DNA of 64,000 bases from Candidatus Peregrinibacteria bacterium (GCA_016699755.1 CP065009.1:620001-684000), one strand, 5' to 3'. Positions 34,416-43,954 are shown, counted from the first letter of the stretch. Translations and numbers: made by a program. Notes: generated by a model from the sequence alone, not told the origin.

Positions 34416-34424
34416 TGTATACCA
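34416..34424 (-). promoter_or_regulatory. Extended -10 promoter for hisF
   Basis: Minus strand TGGTATACA (TG, one base, TATACA). Predicted leader about 14 nt to the ATG at 34394; no clear -35. Confidence 0.45.
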
Positions 34425-34457
34425 CAAAACTCGCCTTCCAAGGAGAAAAAAGATACC

Positions 34458-35543
34458 ATGTTCACCGATATGTACCCAGACACGTGGATTATTGGCGAGA
34501 AAGAATTTCGAAAGAAACAGCTTCGAAGAGCACTCTTTCGAGAATTTATTAGTGCATTTGAGGAAATGAGCGTATTCCCAAAAGCCCTTCAAGAAAAGCT
34601 CATTCAAGAAATTCCCTTTTCAAGCTTCGAAAAGGTAAAACATCTTCAGGGAGAAGAGACAGAGAAAATTCTCTTTCGACTTACAGATGGAAAACAGGCG
34701 GAAGCTGTTCTCATGAAACACAAAGGAAGAAATACTGTGTGCGTTTCGAGTCAAGTTGGATGTGCCGCAAATTGCAGCTTTTGTTCTACCGGAGCACTTG
34801 GTTTTACTCGGCATCTAACGGATCGGGAAATTGTGGAGCAAGTTCTTTTCTTTGCGCGTTCACTCAAAAAAAAGTGGCAAGAAGAAAATTCCGAAAAAAA
34901 GTGGAATCTTGAAACAACACCTCCAGAATATCGTGTGCGGAATATTGTCTTCATGGGAATGGGCGAGCCGCTCCTCAATTTTGAAAATGTTAAAAAAGCA
35001 CTCGAGATATTTGAGTCACCTGAAGGAATGAATTTGGGCGTTCGACACATCACTATTTCTACTGTCGGTATTGCCGCACACATTCCCCAACTCCTCTCAC
35101 TAGAACGCCTTCCCAATTTGGCAGTTTCACTTCACGCCGCCACCGATGAACTTCGGGGGCAAATTGTTCCTATGAATAAAGGTTTTCCGCTAAAAAAACT
35201 TTTTGCCGCACTCGATGAATATACGGAAAAAACCGGTCGCCGTATTTTTTATGAATGGACAGTACTCCGCGAAGTGAATGATACAAAAGAACAAATGGAG
35301 GCGCTGGGAGAGCTACTCCAACACCGATCTGCACATGTGAATTTTATTCCGTGGAACCCAGGACCAAGTCGCGAAAAATATCGAAAGCCATCTATGGATC
35401 ACATTCGAAAAATGCAAGATTTTCTCCAAAAAAACTATAATATTCCTTCCACCATCCGTGCCCTGTATGGAGATGATATTGCCGGTGCCTGCGGACAACT
35501 AGCAGCACAAGAAAAAGAAAGCGAAACACATTCAAATTCATGA
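34458..35543 (+). CDS. rlmN: RlmN, dual-specificity 23S rRNA/tRNA adenosine C2-methyltransferase
   Basis: 361 residues from ATG 34458, with AAGGAG 12 nt upstream (one of the few Shine-Dalgarno-like sites in the window). Radical-SAM cluster Cys102-x3-Cys106-x2-Cys109 in GCAANCSFCSTG, GMGEPLLNF, SLHAATDELR and the C-terminal Cys345 in AGACGQLA, the residue that receives and transfers the methyl group. Methylates A2503 of 23S rRNA and A37 of some tRNAs. The frame continues far upstream into sequence overlapping hisF, which is not credible coding. Confidence 0.94.
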   Translation: MFTDMYPDTWIIGEKEFRKKQLRRALFREFISAFEEMSVFPKALQEKLIQEIPFSSFEKVKHLQGEETEKILFRLTDGKQAEAVLMKHKGRNTVCVSSQVGCAANCSFCSTGALGFTRHLTDREIVEQVLFFARSLKKKWQEENSEKKWNLETTPPEYRVRNIVFMGMGEPLLNFENVKKALEIFESPEGMNLGVRHITISTVGIAAHIPQLLSLERLPNLAVSLHAATDELRGQIVPMNKGFPLKKLFAALDEYTEKTGRRIFYEWTVLREVNDTKEQMEALGELLQHRSAHVNFIPWNPGPSREKYRKPSMDHIRKMQDFLQKNYNIPSTIRALYGDDIAGACGQLAAQEKESETHSNS

Positions 35544-35638
35544 AGAAAACATATAGCTGTAATAACCACAAAAAATACGACAAACAAGAATATATCTTGC
35601 TTTATTGATTCGAGATCACCACCCACACAACCCAACGC

Positions 35639-35667
35639 TTGCAACTTGTCGTCTGAATTGACATACT
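35639..35667 (+). promoter_or_regulatory. Promoter for the lgt-dnaX operon
   Basis: TTGCAA (35639-35644), 17 nt, CATACT (35662-35667) with upstream TGA. Predicted start of transcription near 35674, so GTG 35691 (leader about 17 nt) rather than TTG 35646 is the start codon. Confidence 0.55.
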
Positions 35668-35690
35668 CTAAGTCGTTCTCTTTTTCTCCT

Positions 35691-36512
35691 GTGAACTCTT
35701 TTGGTAGTATTCCAATCGGTCCGCTCATTATACCGACGGGAGGCATTGTCGCCTTTATTGGTGTTCTCTTGGCATCAGTCGTTCTTATTCGAACTGTTCG
35801 TGATGAAGAGGTCTCTCTTAAATTCTTAAGCGATCACCTTTTCTTTTTTGTTGTTATTCCTCTTTTTATGGGGCGCCTTGGCGCATTTCTTTCGCTCTGG
35901 TCTTCGCTTTCCTATCGAGAAGAAGGAGAAGGCGTAATCTCACGTTTCCAGAGCTTTTTCCTTATTGGGAATGGAGGCATTCAGGCGGACTGGGCATTGG
36001 GAGGATTCTTCCTCGTATTTATTCTTATTGCGCTTTGGCGCAAAGAAAAATTCTTTGTTTGGCTCGATACATTTATTCTTCCCGGAATTGTGGTGAGTAT
36101 TTTTGTTTCACTCGGGGGATATTTTTCAGGATGGGCGTATGGTCGTCCAGCACCAGATGCACTCCCCTTTCCTTTTGTCACCCAATACGATCTGCTCGAT
36201 GTTCGTTACTCTGGAAAAATTTATGCTGTTCAGCTGTATGCCACTATTGTATACACGCTCATTTTTTTTATTGGCTGGCGTCTCTGGCAACAGAAGCTCT
36301 GGCAACGATGGCCATCGGGAAAGTTTTTTGCCGCCATGATTTTTCTCCTCGGTATCTTCACGAGCATTCTCGAATTTTTTCGTGGGGATGGAGTTGCCAT
36401 GGTAGGAGACATTCGCCTCCCCCAAATATTTGGAGTTTGTATTTCCGTCGCCGCCTTACTTCTTTTTTTCTCACGAAAGAAAAAACCTCTCCTCAACACT
36501 ATTTCTTCGTAA
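35691..36512 (+). CDS. lgt: Lgt-like prolipoprotein diacylglyceryl transferase
   Basis: 273 residues, about seven helices. The order of motifs fits Lgt: an N-terminal IPIGPLIIPTGGIVAFIG helix, RLGAFLSLW, GNGGIQADWALGGF (the GG loop), GGYFSGWAYGRPAP, the AVQLYATIVYTLIFF segment (Lgt PTQLYE) and LEFFRGD (Lgt EFFRxPD). Lgt attaches diacylglycerol to the lipobox Cys of prolipoproteins, and the lipoprotein at 3111 would be a substrate. Conservation is weaker than in typical Lgt, so a divergent paralogue is possible. Four nt upstream of dnaX. Confidence 0.68.
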   Translation: MNSFGSIPIGPLIIPTGGIVAFIGVLLASVVLIRTVRDEEVSLKFLSDHLFFFVVIPLFMGRLGAFLSLWSSLSYREEGEGVISRFQSFFLIGNGGIQADWALGGFFLVFILIALWRKEKFFVWLDTFILPGIVVSIFVSLGGYFSGWAYGRPAPDALPFPFVTQYDLLDVRYSGKIYAVQLYATIVYTLIFFIGWRLWQQKLWQRWPSGKFFAAMIFLLGIFTSILEFFRGDGVAMVGDIRLPQIFGVCISVAALLLFFSRKKKPLLNTISS

Positions 36513-36516
36513 TTCA

Positions 36517-38052
36517 ATGTCTCTTTACCAAAAATATCGACCAAAAACTCTTTCGGAAGTTGTAGGACAAGAGTTCATTCGACATACACTTCGAGCGGCA
36601 CTTCGAAAGGAGCAAATTTCTCATGCCTACCTTTTCTTTGGTTCTCGAGGAACGGGAAAAACAAGTATCGCACGTATTCTCGCCAAAGCGCTCAACTGCA
36701 AAAATCCAAAAGAAGATGGAGACCCCTGCAACGCGTGTGAACACTGTGAAGCGGCAAATGCGGGCAATTTTGTTGACCTCATTGAAATTGATGGTGCCAG
36801 CAATCGAAAAATAGAACACGCTCGTGCACTCATTGAGAAAATCCACTTTTCTCCCACACTTGGCAAACGAAAAGTATATATTATCGACGAGGTGCACATG
36901 CTCACAAAAGAAGCCTTTAATGCACTTTTAAAAACTATAGAAGAACCTCCTCAACATGCATATTTTCTTCTTGCTACTACAGAACTTCACAAGGTACCAG
37001 AAACAATTCGAAGTCGATGTCAGGTATTCTCATTCCAGCGTTTTACTACAGAAGAAATTGTAAAGAGACTCAAGGAAATTGCTGAAAAAGAAGGGATTAT
37101 TGCAGAAGAAGAAGCACTATTCCTTATTGCAAAACGAGCAGAAGGCGGCTTGCGAGATGCGATTGGACTTTTTGAGCAAGTTTCTGCTGATGAAACACTT
37201 ACCGCAAAATTTCTTCAGGAAGAATTAGGGATGACCGGCGAAGAAGATGTTGCGCATTTTTTTGATTGCCTTGAGGAAAAAAATACAGAAGAGGCGCTCA
37301 ACACTCTTGGACATATTTCTTCCTCTGGTATTCCTTTTGAAAATTTTTTAGAACAACTCCTCGATTTTCTTCGCAAGAAAATGATCGCGCATGCGCTTTC
37401 TATTCCTCCAAAACAAGAGGAATTAAGGACAATCCTCTTTTTTATTGATGCATTCGATACTGCTCGTCGCGAATTACGAGATGCTATTATCCCCGGATTT
37501 CCTTTGGAAATTGCAACAGTAAAGTGTACCCAATTTTGTGAAGAAATCTTTCGAACAGAAAGTCCTCATTTCATAAAAGAGAATAAAACGCTTCCTGAAA
37601 CACAAAATCTGCCAGAAAAGCTGACTCCGCCCTCATCAACGCAAAGTCCTGCTCCATCATCAAAACCAGCTCCCGAGGAGGAAAAAAACATCTCTGAACC
37701 CATTTTTCCTTCTCACGGAGAAAATACTGCTGAGTCTTTTTCAAAAAAATGGTCGGAAGTTCTCAGAAATCTTGATGATGCCGTACTGGGCATGCTTCTC
37801 AAGAAAGCAACTGCCACACCCAGTTCAGATACAGAAATTCTTATTACGTTTTCTTCGCATTCATTTGAAGAACAAGCAAAAAATCAAGATCGCTTTGCAC
37901 GTCTTTTGGATGCCGTTCGAAAAATATGTGGAGAGGGTGTCTCGGTAAAAACGAAAACAAAACCTGTTTCTTTAGAACCAGTAGAGCCATTAAGTACCGA
38001 AAAAGCAACCCCAGAAGCGATGCGCGAAATTTTTTGCATTTCTCATCCATGA
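36517..38052 (+). CDS. dnaX: DNA polymerase III subunit tau/gamma
   Basis: 511 residues from ATG 36517 (MSLYQKYRPKTLSEVVGQ). AAA+ core: Walker A GSRGTGKTS, a four-Cys zinc module (CKNPKEDGDPCNACEHC), Walker B IIDEVHML and sensor SRCQVFSFQR. It is the motor/organiser of the clamp loader. A Pro/Ser-rich linker (about 370-400) precedes a C-terminal domain. At 37743-37749 there is an in-frame A-AAA-AAA heptamer (TCA AAA AAA TGG, codons 409-411); a -1 shift there gives eight further codons and TGA, a product of about 419 residues, like the gamma form made from E. coli dnaX. Overlaps the next gene by 4 nt. Confidence 0.95.
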   Translation: MSLYQKYRPKTLSEVVGQEFIRHTLRAALRKEQISHAYLFFGSRGTGKTSIARILAKALNCKNPKEDGDPCNACEHCEAANAGNFVDLIEIDGASNRKIEHARALIEKIHFSPTLGKRKVYIIDEVHMLTKEAFNALLKTIEEPPQHAYFLLATTELHKVPETIRSRCQVFSFQRFTTEEIVKRLKEIAEKEGIIAEEEALFLIAKRAEGGLRDAIGLFEQVSADETLTAKFLQEELGMTGEEDVAHFFDCLEEKNTEEALNTLGHISSSGIPFENFLEQLLDFLRKKMIAHALSIPPKQEELRTILFFIDAFDTARRELRDAIIPGFPLEIATVKCTQFCEEIFRTESPHFIKENKTLPETQNLPEKLTPPSSTQSPAPSSKPAPEEEKNISEPIFPSHGENTAESFSKKWSEVLRNLDDAVLGMLLKKATATPSSDTEILITFSSHSFEEQAKNQDRFARLLDAVRKICGEGVSVKTKTKPVSLEPVEPLSTEKATPEAMREIFCISHP

Positions 38053-38633
38053 CCAAGACAAGTCTTCGGATGCAATTCCTTCTTCAACGAGAAACTATTT
38101 CAGAAGAAGATCGAAAAAGAAAAAGTGAAGCAATTCGAAAACAAATCTCCATACTTCCCGAGTTTCAGAGTGCCAAAACAATTCTCCTTTTTTTTCCGTT
38201 TCGGGGAGAACCAGATATTTTTACACTTCTTCATGAATTTCCCAAAAAAACCTACGCACTCCCTTATGTATCACCCAAAGACCACCTTCTTATTCCCAAG
38301 AAAGTAGAAACATTGGAGACACTTATTTCTGGAAAATACGGAATCCTCTGTCCTTCTGAATCTGCCGAAGAAATGCCTAAGGATTCATTTGATCTCCTTT
38401 TCATTCCGGCTATTGCGGTAGATGCCAATACAGGATTTCGAATAGGGTTTGGAAAGGGCTACTACGACCGATTTTTGCACAATATTTCTGGAATAAAATT
38501 AGCCCCTTGCTTTGAAAGCAGTATTCTCACAAACAGTGTCCATCATTTTGACGCGCACGATATTCCTATGGATAGAGTTGTTACCGAAAAAAAAACATAC
38601 CAAATTGCTCCAAAGGAAAAATATTCTCTTTAA
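38049..38633 (+). CDS. 5-formyltetrahydrofolate cyclo-ligase
   Basis: 194 residues from the ATG that overlaps the dnaX stop (ATGA). N-terminal basic helix (EDRKRKSEAIRKQI), ILLFFPFRGEPDI, and the family signature FIPAIAVDANTGFRIGFGKGYYDRFL. The enzyme converts 5-formyl-THF to 5,10-methenyl-THF with ATP, returning stored folate to one-carbon use. No other folate gene is adjacent. Confidence 0.9.
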   Translation: MTKTSLRMQFLLQRETISEEDRKRKSEAIRKQISILPEFQSAKTILLFFPFRGEPDIFTLLHEFPKKTYALPYVSPKDHLLIPKKVETLETLISGKYGILCPSESAEEMPKDSFDLLFIPAIAVDANTGFRIGFGKGYYDRFLHNISGIKLAPCFESSILTNSVHHFDAHDIPMDRVVTEKKTYQIAPKEKYSL

Positions 38634-38645
38634 TTTTTGGGGAAT

Positions 38646-38655
38646 GTGCTATGTT
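38646..38655 (+). promoter_or_regulatory. Possible extended -10 before the SLH protein gene
   Basis: TGCTATGTT (38647-38655). Predicted leader about 16 nt to ATG 38679; no convincing -35. Confidence 0.3.
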
Positions 38656-38678
38656 TCTCTCGTCTTTTTCCCTGTGAC

Positions 38679-41303
38679 ATGATTTCCCTTCGATTCTTCT
38701 CTCTTGCGATAGCAGGGCTTTTTTTTATCCCATTGGGGTTTGCGGAAGGAACGCCTTTTTCGGATATTTCTGGGACTTCGTCCTCGGAAGCTGTAACTTT
38801 TCTTCAAGAAGAAGGAGTTGTGAACGGGTTTGAAGATAGTACGTTTCGACCAGAAAAAGATGTTACCCGTGCAGAATTCCTCAAAATTGCCTTGCAGGCG
38901 AAGACAAATTTCTCTGCAGAGAATTGTGAGGCAGAAAAAGATTTTTATGATGTTTCAGAAAAAGACTGGTTTTTCCCCTATGTCTGTTTTTCTGTGAACA
39001 ACAATATTATTCAAGGATACAACGACAACACCTTTCGCCCACATGAACCCATTAACTTTCGGGATGCCGCAAAAATTATCGCCAATGTATATGATATTCA
39101 TACTGACAAAAATGAAGGAGAGGAGTGGTATCTCCCGTATGTAAACGCCATTTTGCGTGAACGAGTTTTTCCTGGTTCTGTTCAGAGTTCATCAGCACTT
39201 CTTACACGTGGAGAAATGGCGCAAATGATCTGGGGAATCACCACCGGACACGAAGTAGAAAATAAAACTCTTGGCGAGCTCCCCTTTCTTCAAAACTGTG
39301 AAGAACTCTCTGTGCAACTCAAAAAACAGACGCTTCGATCTGGTATAGAATATAAAAATGGAGAAGGCGATATTGATATGGTTATGACAAAAGATATGGC
39401 TATTGATGAATCCACAAGCGATGAGACAGTAAGCGCGCGCCTAGAAGGTTCCGATGATGATTTCTCGGGAACGAATGTGCAGGAAGAAGGAGTTGATGAG
39501 GCGGACATTGTAAAAAATGACGGTTCACATATTTTTCTCGTAAAAAATAATGCCGTCCACATTGTTCGCGCATATCCGCCAGAAGAGCTTGCCGAAGATT
39601 CCACTATCTCATTAGCAGAGGAAAATATCACTCCTCAAGAAATGTTTCTCGATGGAGATCGACTCACACTTATTGGAGTAACAAGGATGACGGAAGGAGG
39701 CACACCTCGCATTCATTTTTACTCCGATGAGATGTCCTTTGCTCCTTCATATTCTGGAAAAGTGCTTGTTCTCGTGTATGACGTTTCCGATCGAAAGAAT
39801 CCAAAAAAAGTTCGTTCTGTTTCCCTTGAAGGAAATTATCTTTCTTCACGACGTATCGACGAGAATGTTTTTGTTGCTGTTTCGAGTGGAAACTTTTTTT
39901 GGGGAGGGAATCTTGATCCTATTTTGCTCGAGAAAGAACTCCCCTTAATAACGGATTCAGTTTCTTCTGAGCCGGAAAAAATAACATGTGGAACAATTCG
40001 ATATGTTCCCAATTTCCCTTCCGCAAATCTTCTCACCCTTCTCACCGTTAACACTCAAGATGAGACAAAAAAACCATCTCGAGAAACTGTTCTCGGAGGA
40101 GGAGAAACTCTCTATGCTTCTCTAAAAAATATATATGTCACCAGTACGGGCTGGGGAGAAACATATTGGAAAAAGGGAAACGATTCAGGTTGGAAAAGCA
40201 CAGAAAAGACAGATATATTTCGTTTTTCACTGCAAGAAGGCGGTGTAAAATTTTCGGGAAAGGCACAAGCAGTTGGACACCCCATTAATCAGTTTTCCAT
40301 GAGCGAAAATGATGAGTATTTTCGTATTGCTACACAGGTCGGAGAGGCATGGGGAAATGCGCTCTCTGAAACCGTAGTAAGTATTTTTAATAATGATCTT
40401 CAAGAAGTTTCTCGCATAGATGGCATTGCACCGGGAGAAAATATGAAATCCGCCCGATTCCTTGGAAACAAACTCTATCTTGTCACTTTCAAAACAGTTG
40501 ATCCCCTCTTCGTTATTGACCTCACTCCTACGAGTCCAAAAATTCTCGGAAAACTCAAAATTCCTGGCTGGTCAGATTACCTGCATCCTTGGGGGGAAAG
40601 CTATCTCTTGGGATTTGGAAAAGAAGTAGACGAATCCATTGATGCCGATAAAGTCCATTCGGATTCTGCTGTCTACTACACCGCAGTCCTCGGCATGAAA
40701 ATCTCACTTTTTGATATTTCCGATATTGAGCATCCGAAAGAAGTTCAGAAAGAAATCATTGGATACCGCGGAACAACAAGCGAACTCCTTCAAAACCACA
40801 AGGCTCTCCTTGCAGATATGGATAAGGGAATTATTGGCTTTCCCATAACGATTACGGAAAACAAAAATGGAAAAAGTGGCTCAGAAGCAGATGTTGAAAC
40901 CGTATTCTCTGGAGCACGCGTTTATACCGTAGACGCAGAGAATGGTTTTTCTCTCAAGGGTTCGGTAACACACTATGCTTCAAATGATGTGTTTCTCAAA
41001 TCTGGAGAATACTTTTTTGGGGATTACAACCTCAATATTCAACGCATTCTTTTTATTGGGGACACATTTTATTCCATTTCACCAAATGTCGTTACTGCAC
41101 TTTCAGGGAAAAATCTCTCGAAAATAAAAACACTTGAGCTTGAAAAAAGAACGTGTGAAGAAATTTTTACGGAATCGGAGTGCATTGCAAAACCAGAGTG
41201 CGAAGCCGTCTACTGGACATCAAGTGAATGTCGACGCTCTTCAGAAAACGAGGAGATGATTTGTACAGACGATCCGCAGTTTTCACAATGCGAAACCAAG
41301 TAA
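38679..41303 (+). CDS. Surface protein with SLH domains and a secreted beta-propeller domain
   Basis: 874 residues. Signal peptide (LAIAGLFFIPLGFA), then three S-layer-homology modules: PFSDISG...VVNGFEDSTFRPEKDVTRAEFLKI, DFYDVSEKDW...IIQGYNDNTFRP, and WYLPYVNAI...LLTRGEMAQMIW. After an acidic spacer comes the marker of the secreted beta-propeller family (PF09826-type), VQEEGVDEADIVKNDGSHIF, followed by repeated LFVIDLTPTSPKILG and ISLFDISDIEHPKEV propeller strands over about 550 residues. The last 45 residues are Cys-rich (CEEIFTESECIAKPEC). SLH modules hold proteins on the cell wall, so this is likely an S-layer-associated protein; ligand or enzyme activity is not evident. Confidence 0.85.
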   Translation: MISLRFFSLAIAGLFFIPLGFAEGTPFSDISGTSSSEAVTFLQEEGVVNGFEDSTFRPEKDVTRAEFLKIALQAKTNFSAENCEAEKDFYDVSEKDWFFPYVCFSVNNNIIQGYNDNTFRPHEPINFRDAAKIIANVYDIHTDKNEGEEWYLPYVNAILRERVFPGSVQSSSALLTRGEMAQMIWGITTGHEVENKTLGELPFLQNCEELSVQLKKQTLRSGIEYKNGEGDIDMVMTKDMAIDESTSDETVSARLEGSDDDFSGTNVQEEGVDEADIVKNDGSHIFLVKNNAVHIVRAYPPEELAEDSTISLAEENITPQEMFLDGDRLTLIGVTRMTEGGTPRIHFYSDEMSFAPSYSGKVLVLVYDVSDRKNPKKVRSVSLEGNYLSSRRIDENVFVAVSSGNFFWGGNLDPILLEKELPLITDSVSSEPEKITCGTIRYVPNFPSANLLTLLTVNTQDETKKPSRETVLGGGETLYASLKNIYVTSTGWGETYWKKGNDSGWKSTEKTDIFRFSLQEGGVKFSGKAQAVGHPINQFSMSENDEYFRIATQVGEAWGNALSETVVSIFNNDLQEVSRIDGIAPGENMKSARFLGNKLYLVTFKTVDPLFVIDLTPTSPKILGKLKIPGWSDYLHPWGESYLLGFGKEVDESIDADKVHSDSAVYYTAVLGMKISLFDISDIEHPKEVQKEIIGYRGTTSELLQNHKALLADMDKGIIGFPITITENKNGKSGSEADVETVFSGARVYTVDAENGFSLKGSVTHYASNDVFLKSGEYFFGDYNLNIQRILFIGDTFYSISPNVVTALSGKNLSKIKTLELEKRTCEEIFTESECIAKPECEAVYWTSSECRRSSENEEMICTDDPQFSQCETK

Positions 41304-41405
41304 AAACATAGGTAAGGCTCCAAGATCATTTCAGAAAGCGCTCCAAGGCAGAAATGAAAGTATAAACCGTTTGTGTTGTTGCTTCAGGAATTCTTCAGAT
41401 TCGAT

Positions 41406-41414
41406 TGATAGAAT
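41406..41414 (+). promoter_or_regulatory. Extended -10 promoter for the envelope cluster
   Basis: TGATAGAAT (TG, one base, TAGAAT). Predicted leader about 19 nt to ATG 41440, which favours this start over 41371 or 41419. Confidence 0.45.
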
Positions 41415-41439
41415 TTGTATGTTTTTTATTTATGAATTA

Positions 41440-42657
41440 ATGACAAAGCAACATTTGGCATGGCTTCGTCAGCAAGGAATCAATAAAGTTCCGAAAATTA
41501 CATTTTATTTCTGGATTATTAAAATTCTCTGTACAACCGTTGGTGAAACAGCGGCAGATTTCCTCAATGTAAATCTTAATCTTGGTCTTACGGGAACCTC
41601 AATTGTAACTGGAACATCACTCATCGTTGCGCTCATTGCTCAATTCAAAACGAAGAAATATATTCCTGCTGTATATTGGATCGCCGTAATGCTCATTAGT
41701 GTCTTTGGCACTTTAGTAACAGATAATCTCACGGACGCAATGGGAATTCCGCTCGAAACGAGCACTATCGTTTTTAGTATCCTTTTGGGAATGACATTTT
41801 TGATTTGGTATCTCTTTGAAAAAACACTCTCAATCCATTCTATTTTCACCATGCAACGCGAGTCATTTTATTGGCTAGCGATCCTTTTTACCTTTGCATT
41901 GGGAACTGCTGCAGGTGATCTTATGGCAGAAGGACTTGGGCTTGGATATGCCATTACAGGAATTATTATTGCGGCACTCATCGCAATTTTTTCTGCTCTC
42001 TGGCGACTGGGGCTCAATTCTATATTATCATTTTGGCTTATCTATATATTAACTCGACCCCTCGGCGCTTCTCTTGGTGATTATCTTTCCCAGTCACCCG
42101 CCCACGGAGGATTGGGGCTTGGAGCGACAATAACAAGTCTTGTATTTTTTGGCGGTATTTTAGGTATTGTCACCTACCTCTCTATTGCAAAAAGTGACAC
42201 TGTCGATGAGTCGTATCAAGAGCGGAAAAAAGAAGATGCGCAAAAAGGCGGTTTATGGCAGACAATCGTTGTGCTCGCCATCCTTTTTGTTATAGCAGGA
42301 GTAGGATATTATATTCGGCAATCTTCTTTAGGAAATACAGAAATTCTACAGAATGAGACAAATACATCATCTTCAGGGGTGGCAACGCTCGGAGATCTTT
42401 CTATTTTTCGAACCATTACCCAAAACACGCTCGATTTGCTCGATGCAGGAAAACAATCTGAAGCCACCAAACGCGTTAGCGATTTGGAATACGAATGGGA
42501 TAATGCGGAAGCTCGATTAAAACCAATAAATAAAGCACAATGGAGAGAAGTAGATGACAAAATTGACACCGTTTTGCGTGAACTCAGGGCTCTGCGCCCA
42601 GACGCATCCACTGAAAAAAAAGCACTTGAAGATCTCCTCACAGTGATTACCTCATGA
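41440..42657 (+). CDS. DUF347/COG4705-type repeat membrane protein with a soluble C-terminal domain
   Basis: 405 residues. The membrane part has four copies of the DUF347 repeat, a Trp-containing helix followed by T-x-G-[DE]-x-x-x-D: FWIIKILCTTVGETAADFL, then copies around VFGTLVTDNLTDAMG, FTFALGTAAGDLMAEGLG and LTRPLGASLGDYLSQS. Functions of the family are poorly known. After a last helix (VVLAILFVIAGVGYYI) comes about 110 residues of helical extracytoplasmic domain (LDLLDAGKQSEATKRVSDLEYEWD). The stop overlaps the next ATG (ATGA at 42654). First gene of a co-directional run through the two-component system. Confidence 0.8.
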   Translation: MTKQHLAWLRQQGINKVPKITFYFWIIKILCTTVGETAADFLNVNLNLGLTGTSIVTGTSLIVALIAQFKTKKYIPAVYWIAVMLISVFGTLVTDNLTDAMGIPLETSTIVFSILLGMTFLIWYLFEKTLSIHSIFTMQRESFYWLAILFTFALGTAAGDLMAEGLGLGYAITGIIIAALIAIFSALWRLGLNSILSFWLIYILTRPLGASLGDYLSQSPAHGGLGLGATITSLVFFGGILGIVTYLSIAKSDTVDESYQERKKEDAQKGGLWQTIVVLAILFVIAGVGYYIRQSSLGNTEILQNETNTSSSGVATLGDLSIFRTITQNTLDLLDAGKQSEATKRVSDLEYEWDNAEARLKPINKAQWREVDDKIDTVLRELRALRPDASTEKKALEDLLTVITS

Positions 42658-43112
42658 TTAATTTTTTAAACCGCTTTTTTATGAAAAAAATAATTATTTT
42701 CCCTGCCATAGTGCTTCTGTTCACGACCCCAATTTGTTTTGCAACTGAAAACACTGGAGATAATGCGACAAGTCCAATCGAAAACAACCAATCTACCACA
42801 ACACCAAACGATAAAACCATAAAAAATGACACCAATATGCCAGAAATATCAGAAAATACCGAGGATCAAGACAGAACTAAAAATGAATCAACACACAGAA
42901 ATACCTCTTCAGAAAATAGATACAGGGAGTTCAACAGGAAGAATGATTATAAAGAAGGTAACGATGAAAAATACAAGAGAAGAGAAAAAAATTATTGGGA
43001 AGATGGAGAGGAGTTTTTAGCGCCACTCGTAGGAATATTGAGCGGACTTATTGGACTTGCACTTGGTGCCAGCGGAACAGTTTTGTATTTTCGAAGAAAG
43101 AGGCAGAAGTAA
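42654..43112 (+). CDS. Exported type-I membrane protein with polar linker, unknown
   Basis: 152 residues (143 if starting at ATG 42681, MKKIIIFPAIVLLF). Signal peptide ending near FA, then about 85 residues of Asn/Thr/Glu/Lys-rich disordered sequence, and a C-terminal Gly-rich membrane helix (FLAPLVGILSGLIGLALGASGTVLYF) with basic RRKRQK tail inside. The form is that of a short wall-spanning or regulatory membrane protein. Start overlaps the upstream stop, so coupled translation is likely. Confidence 0.6.
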   Translation: MINFLNRFFMKKIIIFPAIVLLFTTPICFATENTGDNATSPIENNQSTTTPNDKTIKNDTNMPEISENTEDQDRTKNESTHRNTSSENRYREFNRKNDYKEGNDEKYKRREKNYWEDGEEFLAPLVGILSGLIGLALGASGTVLYFRRKRQK

Positions 43113-43207
43113 TTTTAGGTCGTACTTCAGGCGATTGACTTCGAAAAAAAATCGTATCTTGCAAAACTTTTCCTAAAGATATCAGTGAATCTTCCCTCCT
43201 TTTATTT

Positions 43208-43942
43208 ATGTTAAAATCTGCTAGAAAAATTGCTTCCTCAAAAAATTTTATTTTTACTATAATCTCAGAGATGATTATGCCTCGCTACACGCCTTACTTT
43301 CGAAATTACGGCTTTGTCCTATCATCTCTATTTTCAATACTGCTTCTCTTTGGAAGCTTGGTTGTGAATTTCTATGCAGGCACATACGCGACAGAAAAAG
43401 CGAGTAATTCGGTAACCGATATTATTCTCAGTAATATTCGTATTTTCGATGTTGAGGCTGTTTTTATTTATGGACCTCTCCTCTTGTGGACATTTGTTGG
43501 AATTCTTTTTATATTCAAACCACAACGCATACCATTTGCTCTTAAGAGTATCAGCCTTTTTATCTTGATTCGCTCAGTCTTTATCAGTCTAACGCATATA
43601 GGACCATTCCCCAGTGCTATTCCGATTGACAGTGTCGATGTTATAAACAGTATTGGTCATGTGATAGGAAAATTTACATTTGGCGGTGACCTCTTCTTTT
43701 CTGCACATACGGGTTTACCATTTTTGATGTCTCTACTTTTTTGGGAGCAAAGAGTACTTCGCCTTATTTTTATTGCCATATCTCTACTATTTGGTGTTGT
43801 TGTTTTAGCTGGTCATTTGCATTACTCCATAGATGTCCTGTCTGCATTTTTTATCACCTACACCATTCATCATTTGGCAGTCTTATTCTTTCCTCGTGAT
43901 CATGATATATTTGAGCGTGGCATTGCGCTGTCTAAAAACTAA
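43208..43942 (+). CDS. PAP2_C/sphingomyelin-synthase-like lipid phosphatase or transferase
   Basis: 244 residues, five to six helices. The C-terminal half carries the PAP2_C motif: GGDLFFSAHTG, then GHLHYSIDVLSAFFIT, supplying the His, His, Asp triad of sphingomyelin/phospholipid-type synthases and PAP2 phosphatases. These enzymes remove or exchange phosphate head groups at the outer face of the membrane. The true start may be ATG 43277 (MPRYTPYFRN): a TATAAT at 43258-43263 would then drive a nearly leaderless mRNA. Followed 12 nt later by a GT2 gene and then DedA, a set suited to lipid or lipid-carrier remodelling. Confidence 0.75.
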   Translation: MLKSARKIASSKNFIFTIISEMIMPRYTPYFRNYGFVLSSLFSILLLFGSLVVNFYAGTYATEKASNSVTDIILSNIRIFDVEAVFIYGPLLLWTFVGILFIFKPQRIPFALKSISLFILIRSVFISLTHIGPFPSAIPIDSVDVINSIGHVIGKFTFGGDLFFSAHTGLPFLMSLLFWEQRVLRLIFIAISLLFGVVVLAGHLHYSIDVLSAFFITYTIHHLAVLFFPRDHDIFERGIALSKN

Positions 43943-43954
43943 TCTTTTCTTCTC

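Noticed and set aside
35435..35746. Minus-strand frame with a hydrophobic segment across the rlmN-lgt gap
   Set aside because: It starts inside lgt and ends inside rlmN on the opposite strand, and the plus-strand lgt promoter fills the gap. The hydrophobic stretch (about 35550-35600) is notable, but there is no promoter or family support.
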